Translations under genes and position numbers: made by a program
In this document: one piece after another, positions 1 to 8,743 of the stretch
Layout: each line of letters begins with the position of its first letter
Numbering within the stretch: position 1 is the first letter of the stretch
Notes under the pieces: model-generated
Told to the model about the DNA's origin: nothing
The model's database searches: none
Seen by the model: only the letters and a program-made list of their open reading frames with translations
Assembly: GCA_009731375.1 (NCBI GenBank)
Contig: BJOX01000059.1
Coordinates: 881,575 to 911,116 of the forward strand
Length of the DNA: 29,542 nt
Direction: 5' to 3'
DNA from: Paulinella micropora
Taxonomy: Eukaryota; Cercozoa; Imbricatea; Euglyphida

Positions 1-27
1 ACCCCCGCAAGGGCAGTTCCAACACTT

Positions 28-97
28 CCAGACGGGCCGGTATGTTCAATGAAAATACTGGTCCAGACGGATCGGTATGTTCAATGAAAATACTGGT
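28..97. repeat. 35-bp tandem duplication
   Basis: Two adjacent 35-bp units (28-62 and 63-97) begin CCAGACGG and end AATACTGGT. They differ only at GCC versus ATC after the shared CCAGACGG. The second unit abuts the tRNA-like sequence. No coding sense is seen. Confidence 0.9.
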
Positions 98-168
98 GGC
101 ACCGACGGGAATCGAACTGGCGACAGGGCCCAGATGGTAGAACTTGACCACTGGGCTATCACGGTGTC
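95..168 (-). repeat. tRNA-like sequence (tRNA-derived SINE head or degenerate tRNA)
   Basis: On the minus strand TAGCCCAGTGG (158-148) fits the Pol III box A consensus and GTTCGATTCC (117-108) fits box B, about 30 nt apart as in tRNA genes. The outer arms GG(A)CACCG (168-161) and CGGTGCC (104-98) can pair as an acceptor stem if one A is bulged. The T stem and anticodon arm do not fold convincingly and I cannot assign an anticodon. A tRNA-derived SINE head is therefore more likely than a working tRNA. An (ATT)n tract lies directly upstream on this strand. Confidence 0.5.
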
Positions 169-169
169 C

Positions 170-218
<49 letters not shown>

Positions 219-239
219 GTAATAATAATAATAATAATA
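170..239. repeat. (AAT)n microsatellite
   Basis: About 70 bp of AAT repeat with one AGT interruption near 218. Downstream to 262 it passes into short TGTGTAATGTA repeats. Confidence 0.95.
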
Positions 240-315
240 TGTGTGTAATGTATGTGTAATGTATGTGTAATGTGTATAGGGAGACAAATGGCCGACCCAA
301 ACTTCCTTCAGAGGG

Positions 316-387
<72 letters not shown>
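316..387. repeat. (GATA)n microsatellite
   Basis: About 18 perfect TAGA/GATA units. This is the first of many GATA arrays in the window. The flanks (264-315 and 388-419) are short single-copy sequence. Confidence 0.97.
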
Positions 388-416
388 CGCCTGCGTGGTA
401 TGTGCCATTTTTGAAT

Positions 417-419
<3 letters not shown>

Positions 420-489
<70 letters not shown>

Positions 490-517
490 CCACAAAGTTG
501 AGCGTGTTTTGCGACAC

Positions 518-548
<31 letters not shown>
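420..548. repeat. (CA)n(TA)n compound microsatellite
   Basis: A (CA)14 run at 420-448 passes directly into (TA)n to 488. A second TA tract lies at about 520-548. The sequence between them (489-513) looks like an arm of the foldback element described at 4022. Confidence 0.9.
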
Positions 549-631
549 GTATAATGTATGTATGTATTTGGCTAACTATACAAATTTGTGGCTAAACATA
601 CCGCGTTAATAATACAAAAATTTGTGGCTAA
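489..631. repeat. Degenerate foldback-element arms
   Basis: GCCACAAAGTTGAGCGTG followed by TTTTGCG (489-513) resembles one arm of the foldback elements at 4073-4160 and 18313-18405. AAATTTGTGGCTA, close to the other arm, occurs at 582-594 and again at 619-631. A TA tract now separates the arms. I infer an old copy split by microsatellite growth; the match is short. Confidence 0.4.
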
Positions 632-773
632 ATATACAGCTTGATGCATTGTAGGTATTTGGTGATGATTTTCTGTACTGTAATGTTTATTTTTATGTCC
701 TGGCGCCAACCAACTGATATCGGTAGAACATGCATGCTTGCATACATGCATACTTACATACAGGGCGTTGCTA

Positions 774-806
<33 letters not shown>

Positions 807-835
807 CATCCATCTGTATATCTACCTATCTATCG
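774..835. repeat. (TATC)n microsatellite
   Basis: TATC repeats with point variants (CCATCCATCTG). They end in TATCGATAG, where orientation flips to GATA. The preceding 632-773 is single-copy with no supported feature. Confidence 0.9.
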
Positions 836-836
836 A

Positions 837-870
837 TAGAGGAAGATGCATTAAATCGTCGTCGTATGAT
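837..870. repeat. GGAAGATGCATTAAATCGTCG motif, copy 1
   Basis: A roughly 33-bp motif beginning TAGAGGAAGATGCATTAA and ending ATGAT before a GATA array. Further copies lie at 1761-1793 and 1956-1989, and a truncated one at 1870-1880. It is a duplicated flank of the GATA arrays, not a gene. Confidence 0.85.
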
Positions 871-872
871 AT

Positions 873-936
<64 letters not shown>

Positions 937-937
937 G

Positions 938-976
<39 letters not shown>

Positions 977-984
977 GTAGGTAG

Positions 985-1072
<88 letters not shown>
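871..1072. repeat. (GATA)n array
   Basis: About 200 bp of GATA with a few GGTA variants near 936 and 975-985. The minus strand is stop-free in one frame (Tyr-Leu-Ser-Ile cycle), giving a spurious 90-codon frame. Confidence 0.97.
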
Positions 1073-1073
<1 letters not shown>

Positions 1074-1542
1074 GAGATGTCGACTAATGTCAGAAAAAAG
1101 GAGCTTCTGATTTCGTCAACCAAGGAAGTCTGTGGGTAAAGTATTAACCCGATGCCCAGCCAAGCCGTGATGTTTGCACGGAAGGGACTGATACAGGCGA
1201 TATAAAAGCTCCCTAGTACCAGGCGGGGCCAGGGCTCGTTCCATAAGCGCCCCTTGCAGAACGAGCTCCCACCTCCATTACAGAGGACCCAGTAAGCAGA
1301 TGGAGTTTCGAGACTATTCGATAGTCTAGTATAAACCGACAGAGCACTGTGGGTTTTATTCCGGGCTCAACAAGCGAGAAAGGGCACCCTGAGGGAACAG
1401 GATTGTGCTTCCCGTCGCTATTTCGGCATGTGACTTATAGGCGTATGGCTAGGCACACATAAGGCACCCCACCACGGGCCCAGCACACCCACACCATCCC
1501 CTAATTCTCTGTCTGTCGACAGATGGCACCCATTTCAAAAAA
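1071..1542 (+). mobile_element. 472-bp retroposon-like module, copy 1
   Basis: A moderately GC-rich segment that recurs at 27872-28344 in the same orientation. I count eight substitutions and one A-run length difference. It starts GATGAGATGTCGACTAATG after GATA and ends CATTTCAAAAAA, a short A tail. Visible foldbacks are TCAGAA/TTCTGA (about 1090-1111), GGGT/ACCC near 1134-1150, AGACTAT-TCG-ATAGTCT (1311-1327) and the palindrome TCTGTCGACAGA (about 1511-1522). There is no long open frame. The A tail and GATA flanks suggest a SINE or a LINE 3' end, but no Pol III boxes were found. Orientation is inferred from the A tail. Confidence 0.65.
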
Positions 1543-1607
1543 CCAAGCCCAAGGGAGGGTCAGTGACACCTCAAGTGGCCTTGGTTCACTCCGTGGAGTA
1601 AGTGATG

Positions 1608-1610
<3 letters not shown>
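1543..1610. other. Single-copy tail specific to module copy 1
   Basis: CCAAGCCCAAGGGAGGGTCA through GTGATGAGAA has no counterpart after the second module copy, where GATA follows the A run directly. It may be original flanking DNA or a longer 3' end. It contains CTCCGTGGAG, a 10-bp near-palindrome. Confidence 0.5.
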
Positions 1611-1648
<38 letters not shown>

Positions 1649-1791
1649 TAGATATAGATATAGATATAAAGCCAGATAGGTAAATATATCTGTCTGTCTA
1701 TCTATCTATCTATCTATATATCTATCTATCTATCTATCTAGCTGTCTATCTGTCTATCTATAGAGGAAGATGCATTAAGTCGTCGTGGAAT

Positions 1792-1848
<57 letters not shown>

Positions 1849-1875
1849 CTATATTTACCTATCCGGCTTTAGAGG

Positions 1876-1934
<59 letters not shown>

Positions 1935-1955
1935 CTATATTTACCTATCCGGCTT
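1611..1955. repeat. GATA/TATC mosaic with inverted and direct unique blocks
   Basis: GATA and TATC arrays carry duplicated islands. GCTATATTTACCTATCCGGC occurs at about 1848 and 1934, and its near reverse complement (AAAGCCAGATAGGTAAATATA minus its last base) lies at 1668-1688. The second copy of the GGAAGATGCATTAAGTCG motif is at 1761-1793 and a third at 1956-1989. The pattern is repeated local duplication plus one inversion of a GATA-flanked segment. Confidence 0.85.
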
Positions 1956-1994
1956 TAGAGGAAGATGCATTAAGTCGTCGTGGCATGATGTCCC

Positions 1995-2286
1995 ATGCAG
2001 CCTCTGGACCATCCTTCAGGTTTCTTTGTTTCTTTGCTTTGTTTCTTTGCTTTGCGATGCAGCCTCTGGACCATCCTTCAGGTTGCTTTGTTTGTTTGCT
2101 TTGTTTCTTTGCTTTGTTTCTTTGCTTTGTTTCTTTGCTTTGCCATGCAGCCTCTGGAGCATCCTTCAGGTTTCTTTGTTTGTTTGCTTTGTTTCTTTGC
2201 TTTGTTTCTTTGCTTTGTTTCTTTGCTTTGTTTCTTTGCTTTGTTTTGCTTGTTTGTCCCTTGCAGCCTCCGGACCCTCCTTCAGG
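1995..2286 (+). repeat. Four copies of a 26-bp seed motif
   Basis: ATGCAGCCTCTGGACCATCC followed by TTCAGG lies at 1995, 2057 and 2145. A diverged copy (TTGCAGCCTCCGGACCCTCC) lies at 2261. Start-to-start spacing grows 62, 88, 116, roughly two 13-bp units each step. The seeds punctuate the start of the 13-bp minisatellite. Confidence 0.9.
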
Positions 2287-3780
2287 TTTCTTTGCTTTGT
2301 TTCTTTGCTTTGTTTTCTTTGCTTTGTTTTCTTTGCTTTGTTTTTTTGCTTTGTTTCTTTGCTTTGTTTCTTTGCTTCGTTTCGTTGCTTCGTTTCTTTG
2401 CCTGTTTTGTTGTTGCTTTGTTTAGTTTCTTTGCTTTGTTTCTTTGCTTTGTTTCTTTGCTTTGTTTCCTTGCTTGTTTCTTTGCTTTGTGTCTTTGCTT
2501 TGTTTCTTTGCTTTGTTTATTTGCTTGTTTCTTTGTTCGTTTCTTTGCTTGGTTTCTTTGCTTTGTTTCTTTGCTTGTCTTAGCTTTGTGTCTTTTCTTT
2601 GTGTCTTTGCTTTGTGTCTTTGCTTTGGTGTCTTTGCTTTGTTTCTTTGTTTTGTTTTTTTGCTTTGCTTCTTTGTTTCTTTCTTTGCTTTGTTTCTTTC
2701 CTTTGTTTCTTTGCTTTGTTTCTTTCCTTTGTTCCTTTTCTTTGTTTTCTTTTTGTCTTTGCTTTGTGTCTTTGCTTTGTTTTCTTTGCTTTATTTCTTT
2801 GCTTTATTTCTTTGCTTTGTTTCGTTGCTTTGCTTCTTTGCTTTGTGTTTCTTTGCTTTGTGTTTCTTTGCTTGGTTTCTTTTCTTTGTTTCTTTGCTTC
2901 GTTTCTTGGCTTTGTTTTGTTGCTTTGTTTCGTTGCTTTGTTTCTTTGCTTTATTTCTTTGCTTTATTTCTTTGCTTTATTTCTTTGCTTTGTTTCTTTG
3001 CTTTGTTTCTTTGCTTTGTTTCTTTGCTTTGTTTCTTTGCTTTGTTTCTTTGCTTTGTGTTTCTTTGCTTTGTTTCTTTGCTTTGTGTCTTTGCTTTGTG
3101 TCTTTGCTTTGTTTCTTTGCTTTGTGTCTCTTTGCTTTGTGTTTCTTTGCTGTGTTTCTTTGCTGTGTTTCTTTGCTTTGTGTCTTTGCTTTATTTCTTT
3201 GCTTTATTTCTTTGCTTTATTTCTTTGCTTTGTTTCTTTGCTTTGTTTCTTTGCTTTGTTTCTTTGCTTTGTTTCTTTGCCTTGTTTCTTTGCTTGGTTT
3301 CTTTGCTTGGTTTCTTTGCTTTGTTTCTTTGCTTTGTTTCCTTGCTTTGTGTCTTTGCTTTGTTTCTTGGTTTCTTTGCTTTGTGTTTCTTTGCTTTGTT
3401 TCTTTGCTTTGTGTCTTTACTTTATTTCTTTGCTTTATTTCTTTGCTTTCTTTCTTTGCTTTCTTTCTTTGCCTTATTTCTTTGCCTCGTTTCTTTGCTT
3501 GTTTTTCTTTACTTTGTTTCTCTGCTTTGTGTCTTTGCTTTGTTTTCTTGCTTTCTTTGCTTTCTTTGCTTTGTTTCTTTGCTTTGTTTCTTTGCTTTGT
3601 GTCTTTGCCTTGTTTTCTTGCTTTCTTTGCTTTGTTTTCTTGCTTTCTTTTGCTTTCTTTGCTTTGTTTCTTTGCTTTCTTTCTTTGCTTTGTTTCTTTG
3701 TTTGTTTCTTTGTTTGTTTGCGTTGATTGTTTGTTTGTTTGTCTGTTTGTTTTGTGTGTTTGCCTTGTTTCTTTGCGTTA
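2021..3780 (+). repeat. 13-bp minisatellite TTTCTTTGCTTTG
   Basis: About 1.75 kb of a 13-bp unit with variants such as TTTATTTGC, GTGTCTTTGC and TTCGTTGC. Since 13 is not a multiple of 3 and the unit has no stop in any forward frame, all three frames stay open as a 13-residue cycle rich in Leu, Phe and Cys. The longest spans 1995-3896 (633 codons). No conserved start, splice pattern or codon bias supports a real protein. Towards 3540-3780 the repeat decays into TTTG/TTTC runs. Confidence 0.93.
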
Positions 3781-4021
3781 TCTGTTCGTGTTGTTTGAGA
3801 GAGAGAGAGAGAGAGAGAAAGAAGAGAAAAAGGGAAGAGAAAAAAAAACAAAAAAAAAAAACAAAAAAAAGAAAAAAAAAGTGGGTGTGTGTGTGAGAGA
3901 GAGAGAAAGAAATGGAGAGAGAGAGAGAGAGCGTTGTTGTTTGTGTTAATTGTTTGTGTTATCTGTTTATGTTGTTTGTTTGCGTTGTTTTGTTGTTCTT
4001 GTTTGTTTGCGTTATCTGCTT
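3781..4021. repeat. Purine-rich and GTTT-rich low-complexity DNA
   Basis: A (GA)n tract (3797-3828), an A-rich stretch with AAC interruptions (3829-3880), GTGTGT/GAGAGA (3882-3930), then a GTTGTTTGTGTTATCTG-type repeat (3931-4021) resembling 3720-3795. It separates the 13-bp minisatellite from the foldback element. Confidence 0.9.
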
Positions 4022-4160
4022 TTTATCGGTCACCTCCACAAAATGTGGTCAGTTTACCGATAAAACTACATATGCGGCGCTCCGAATTGGACGTGTTTTG
4101 CGGGCTCGCCGGCCCGGCTCCGGCTCGCCAGCAAAACACGTCGAATTTGCGGCTAGCCGC
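4022..4160. mobile_element. Foldback (MITE-like) element, copy 1
   Basis: Two foldbacks lie in series. The first (4022-4064) has perfect 9-bp arms TTTATCGGT/ACCGATAAA around an inner CCACA/TGTGG stem. The second (4073-4160) is a near-perfect inverted repeat: GCGGC and GACGTGTTTTGC on the left, GCAAAACACGTC and GCCGC on the right, with a GC-rich centre (GGGCTCGCCGGC). The same arrangement recurs at 18262-18405. Having two copies with shared outer ends and internal palindromes is typical of non-autonomous foldback elements. I could not identify a target-site duplication or a parent transposase. Confidence 0.7.
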
Positions 4161-4243
4161 TTAAAAAATATACTTGTGCTGTTTGTTTTCGTTGTTTTTG
4201 TTTGTTTTGCTTCTTTGTCTTGTCATGTGCAACTTCTGCAACC
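4161..4243. other. Single-copy TG-rich spacer
   Basis: TTTGTTTTCG and TCTTGTCATGTGC-type sequence between the foldback element and the TATC arrays. No gene is supported. Confidence 0.5.
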
Positions 4244-4289
4244 TCTCTATCTATCTATCTATCTATCTATCTGTCTATCTATCTATCTG

Positions 4290-4320
<31 letters not shown>

Positions 4321-4351
4321 CATCCGTCCTATATTAACCAACATTCGAATG

Positions 4352-4391
<40 letters not shown>

Positions 4392-4470
4392 CTTTCTATC
4401 TATCTGTCTATATATCTACCTATCTACCTACCTACCAACCTACCTACCTACCTATCTATTTATCTATATA
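4244..4470. repeat. (TATC)n arrays
   Basis: TATC repeats with TGTC and ACCT variants, split by a unique island at 4321-4350. The last part turns into (CTAC)n before 4470. Confidence 0.95.
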
Positions 4471-4526
4471 GTCCAGAACGAAGAGATCGAAGAGATCGAA
4501 GGCCTTCCGAGCGAAAAAACCGCAGG

Positions 4527-4797
<271 letters not shown>

Positions 4798-4855
<58 letters not shown>

Positions 4856-4907
4856 TACTCAACTTACCTCTTATGTTCATTTTTCTAATTATTATTGTTA
4901 TTAGTAC

Positions 4908-4946
<39 letters not shown>

Positions 4947-5007
4947 ATTATTTATTTATTTATTTATTTTCTACTTTTATCTATTTAGCATTCTCAATCG
5001 CGTAATG

Positions 5008-5085
<78 letters not shown>

Positions 5086-5092
5086 GTCTCTC

Positions 5093-5123
<31 letters not shown>

Positions 5124-5192
5124 ATATATATACATATATATATATATATATTTCTCTCTGTTTCTATCTCTCTCTCTCTCTCTTTCTCTCTT

Positions 5193-5241
<49 letters not shown>

Positions 5242-5270
5242 TTGTGTGTGTGTGTCTCATATATGTACGT
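4798..5270. repeat. CT, CA, ATT, TTTA and TA arrays
   Basis: In order: (CT)n to 4831, (CA)n to 4855, a short unique bit, (ATT)n at 4890-4945, (TTTA)n to 4970, a 35-bp unique bit, (CT)n 5007-5122, (TA)n 5123-5150, (CT)n 5152-5238 and (TG)n to 5254. The open frames here are repeat artefacts. Confidence 0.93.
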
Positions 5271-5296
5271 ATTATCATTATTATTATTATTATTAT

Positions 5297-5352
<56 letters not shown>

Positions 5353-5428
5353 TTGTTATTGTTATTATTATTATTATTGTTATTGCTATTTCATTATTAT
5401 TATTATTATTATTATTATCATTATTATT

Positions 5429-5459
<31 letters not shown>

Positions 5460-5496
5460 GTGTTGTTGTTGTTGTTATTGTTGTTGTTGTTGTTAT

Positions 5497-5547
<51 letters not shown>

Positions 5548-5572
5548 TATTGTCATTTTTTTTTACTATCAT
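5271..5572. repeat. Trinucleotide mosaic ATT/AGT/GTT
   Basis: Blocks of (ATT)n, (AGT)n, (ATT)n with GTT, (GTT)n and (AGT)n occur in series, with two separate AGT blocks (5296-5350 and 5496-5545). Each block is nearly pure. That fits repeated point-mutation-then-expansion within one trinucleotide array. Confidence 0.93.
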
Positions 5573-5624
5573 CATTATTATTATTTACTCTATCATCATT
5601 ATTATTATTTACTCTATCATCATT

Positions 5625-5640
<16 letters not shown>
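5566..5640. repeat. Three units of about 22 bp with core CTATCATCATTATTAT
   Basis: Three near-identical units (about 5566, 5588 and 5613) combine a short unique core (CTATCATC) with ATT repeats. They lead into the tetranucleotide arrays. Confidence 0.85.
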
Positions 5641-5664
<24 letters not shown>

Positions 5665-5693
5665 CTTATTTACTTACTTACTTACTTACTTAC

Positions 5694-5740
<47 letters not shown>

Positions 5741-5805
5741 TTCATTTAATTTATTATTCATTTATTCATTTATTCATTCACTCATTCATTCATTCATTCA
5801 TTCAT
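5625..5805. repeat. (ATTT)n/(ACTT)n/(ATTC)n tetranucleotides
   Basis: ATTT repeats contain an ACTT block (5662-5690) and end in ATTC/ACTC variants (5752-5805). A 60-bp single-copy island follows at 5806-5866. Confidence 0.93.
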
Positions 5806-5863
5806 TTTTCTACATATCTATATAGCCTTCTCCGAGTCGATTGGCAAATGATGACTCACGTAC

Positions 5864-5866
<3 letters not shown>

Positions 5867-5922
<56 letters not shown>

Positions 5923-6008
5923 ATGTATCTATCTATCTATCTATCTGTCTATCTGTCTATCTATCTATCTATCTATCTATCTCTCTCTCTCTCTCCTATC
6001 TGTCTAAA

Positions 6009-6049
<41 letters not shown>

Positions 6050-6135
6050 GTCTATCTATCTGTCTGTCTATCTATTTATCTATCTATTTATCTATCTGTC
6101 TACCTATCTACCTACCTACCTATCTACCTATCTAC

Positions 6136-6205
<70 letters not shown>

Positions 6206-6268
6206 CTCGCTCTCTCATCTATCCCTATCTATCTATCTATCTATCTATTTATCTATTTATTTACCTAC

Positions 6269-6303
<35 letters not shown>

Positions 6304-6410
6304 ATCTCTCTCTCTCTCTCTCTCTCCCTATCTATCTATCTATCTACCTACCTACCTATCCATCTATCTAAATATCTATCTAAATATCTATCTATCTATC
6401 TATCTATACA
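5867..6410. repeat. Alternating (CT)n and (TATC)n arrays
   Basis: Three CT blocks (about 5867-5910, 6173-6215, 6303-6330) alternate with TATC arrays carrying TGTC, TTTATC, ACCT and AAATATC variants. No unique sequence longer than about 20 bp is present. Confidence 0.95.
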
Positions 6411-6445
6411 TATATCTATATGTATATATATTCAATGGCGTCTGT

Positions 6446-6490
6446 CCTGAGTGTATGCCTAGTATGTACAGACAAAGCACACACACACAT

Positions 6491-6553
<63 letters not shown>

Positions 6554-6583
6554 GAGGGTATGCCTAGTATGTACAGACAAACA

Positions 6584-6660
<77 letters not shown>

Positions 6661-6715
6661 TGAGGGTATGCCTAGTATGTACAAACAAACACACACACAC
6701 ACATACATACATATA
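6446..6715. repeat. Three tandem units of about 106 bp, each with (CA)n(TA)n
   Basis: CCTGAG(T/G)GTATGCCTAGTA begins at 6446, 6551 and 6659 (periods 105 and 108). Each unit continues GTACA(G/A)ACAAA and then a CA tract and a TA tract of similar length. The whole compound microsatellite was duplicated with its unique flank. Confidence 0.93.
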
Positions 6716-7074
6716 TATATATATGTATATATATATAATATGTATATATATATATATATATATATGCGTGCGTGCGTGTGTGTGTGTGTGTATGTGTTTG
6801 TATGTATGTATGTATGTTTATGTGTATGTATGTATGTACGTATGTTATATCAACGTATGTAATGTATGTATGTAATGTATGTATGTATGTATGTACGTAT
6901 GTATGTCTGTCTCTGTCTGTCTGTCTGTACGTACGTATGTATGTATGTATGTACGTATGTGTGTATGTATGTATTTATGTATGTATGTATTTATGTATGT
7001 GTATGTTTGTATGTTGGTTGGTAGCAGCAGCGGAAATGAGGGCATGTATGTATGTATGTATGTATGTATGTTTG
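6716..7074. repeat. TA, TG and (TATG)n arrays
   Basis: TA repeats to about 6765, then GCGT/GTGT and TATG repeats with TACG and GTCT variants. A unique island (about 7015-7045, GGTAGCAGCAGCGGAAATGA) interrupts it. Confidence 0.93.
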
Positions 7075-7079
7075 TCCTG

Positions 7080-7315
7080 TTGACTGCCTCACTACTGCCT
7101 TTTTGTCAATCAAGTGACTCACTACTGCCTTTTTGTCCCGTTTACTGCCTCACTACTGCCTTTTTGTCCCGTTACTGACTCACTACTGCCTTTTTGTCCC
7201 GTTTACTGCCTCACTACTGCCTTTTTGTCCCGTTACTGACTCACTACTGCCTTTTTGTCCCGTTTACTGCCTCACTACTGCCTTTTTGTCCCTCACTACT
7301 GCCTTTTTCGGCCCG
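7080..7315 (+). repeat. 30/31-bp minisatellite, eight copies of CACTACTGCCTTTTT
   Basis: The core CACTACTGCCTTTTT begins at 7090, 7120, 7151, 7181, 7212, 7242, 7273 and 7294. Linkers alternate between CCCGTTTACTGCCT and CCCGTTACTGACT, so the middle is a 61-bp dimer repeat. The last unit is shortened to 21 bp. All copies keep the same strand. Confidence 0.95.
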
Positions 7316-7685
7316 TTTACTACATGTATGTTTGTATGTATGTGTGATAGCATCAACGGATACAAGGCCCTTAGACAGAGTGTCCACACCAAGTCGCGGG
7401 GAGGTATGTGTGTAATGTATGTGTGTATGTATGTATGTATGTATGTATGTAATGTAATGTATGTATGTATGTATGTGTGTGTATGTATGTATGTGTGTAT
7501 GTGTCTATGTATGTAATGTATGTATGTATGCATGTATGTATGTATGTTTGTATGTATGTATGTGTGTGTGTATGTATGTATGTATATGTATGTATGTGTG
7601 TCTGTAGGTATGTAGGTATGTAGGTAGGTATGTATGTATGTATGTGTGTATGTATGTATGTAGGCGCCCAATCTCATTCGGGGGG
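7316..7685. repeat. TATG arrays with two short unique islands
   Basis: Islands at about 7343-7403 (GCATCAACGGATACAAGGCC and onward) and 7663-7687 (GCGCCCAATCTCATTCGGGG) sit between TATG arrays. Both islands end GGGGAGGTATGT followed by TGTAATGTATG, so the array junction was duplicated. No gene is supported. Confidence 0.85.
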
Positions 7686-8626
7686 AGGTATGTATGTAAT
7701 GTATGTATGTATGTATGTATGTATGTATGTATGTATGTATGTACGTACGTACGTACGTACGTACGTATGTATGTATGTATGTATGTATATGTATGTATGT
7801 ACGTATGTACGCACGTACGTACGTACGTAATGTGTGTATGTATGTACGTACGTACACGTACGTACGTACGTATGTACCTACGTATGTATGTATGTATGTA
7901 TGTACGTACGTACGTACATGGACGTACGTACATACGTACGTGTAACGTACGTATGTACGTATGTCTGTATGTATGTATGTACGTGCGTACGTACGTACGT
8001 ACGTGTACGTACGCACATACGTATGTATGTATGTACGTACGTACGTACGTACGTACATACGTACGTATGTATGCATGTATGTATGTATGTATGTACGTAC
8101 GTACGTACCTATGTATGTATGTATGTATGTATGTATGTATGTATGTATGTATGTATGTATGTATGTATGTATGTACGTACGTACGTACGTACGTATGTAT
8201 GTACGTATGTATGTACGTACGTACGTACGTATGTATGTATGTATGTATGTATGTACGTATGTACGTACGTACGTATGTATGTATGTATGTACGTACGTAC
8301 GTACGTACGTGTACGTACGTACGTATGTACGTATGTATGTATGTACGTACGTACATACGTACGTACGTATGTATGTATGTATGTATGTATGTAGGTATGT
8401 ATATATATATGTATGTACGTACGTATGTACGTATGTACGTACGTATGTATGTATGTATGTATGTATGTATGTATGTATGTATGTATATGTATGTATGTAT
8501 GTATGTATTTATGTATGTGTGTGTGTATGTATGTATGTAGGTATGTAGGTATGTGTGTATAAATATATGTATGTATGTATGTATGTACGTATTTATGTAG
8601 GTAGGTAGGTAGGTATGTATGTAATG

Positions 8627-8657
<31 letters not shown>

Positions 8658-8743
8658 TGTATGTATGTAATGTATGTATGTAATGTATGAATGTATGTAT
8701 GTACGTATGTATGTATGTATGTAAGTATGTATGTAGGTATGTA

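Noticed and set aside
1200-1210. TATAAAAG in module copy 1 as a TATA box
   Set aside because: The second copy reads TACCAAAG and no transcript frame follows, so it is not conserved.
4873-5825. Poly-Asn, poly-Leu and poly-Val frames over the trinucleotide arrays
   Set aside because: Direct translation of ATT, AAT, GTT and AGT repeats with no complex flanking protein sequence.
5850-5860. TGACTCA, an AP-1-like site, in the island at 5806-5866
   Set aside because: A 7-bp match with no promoter or gene nearby is expected by chance.
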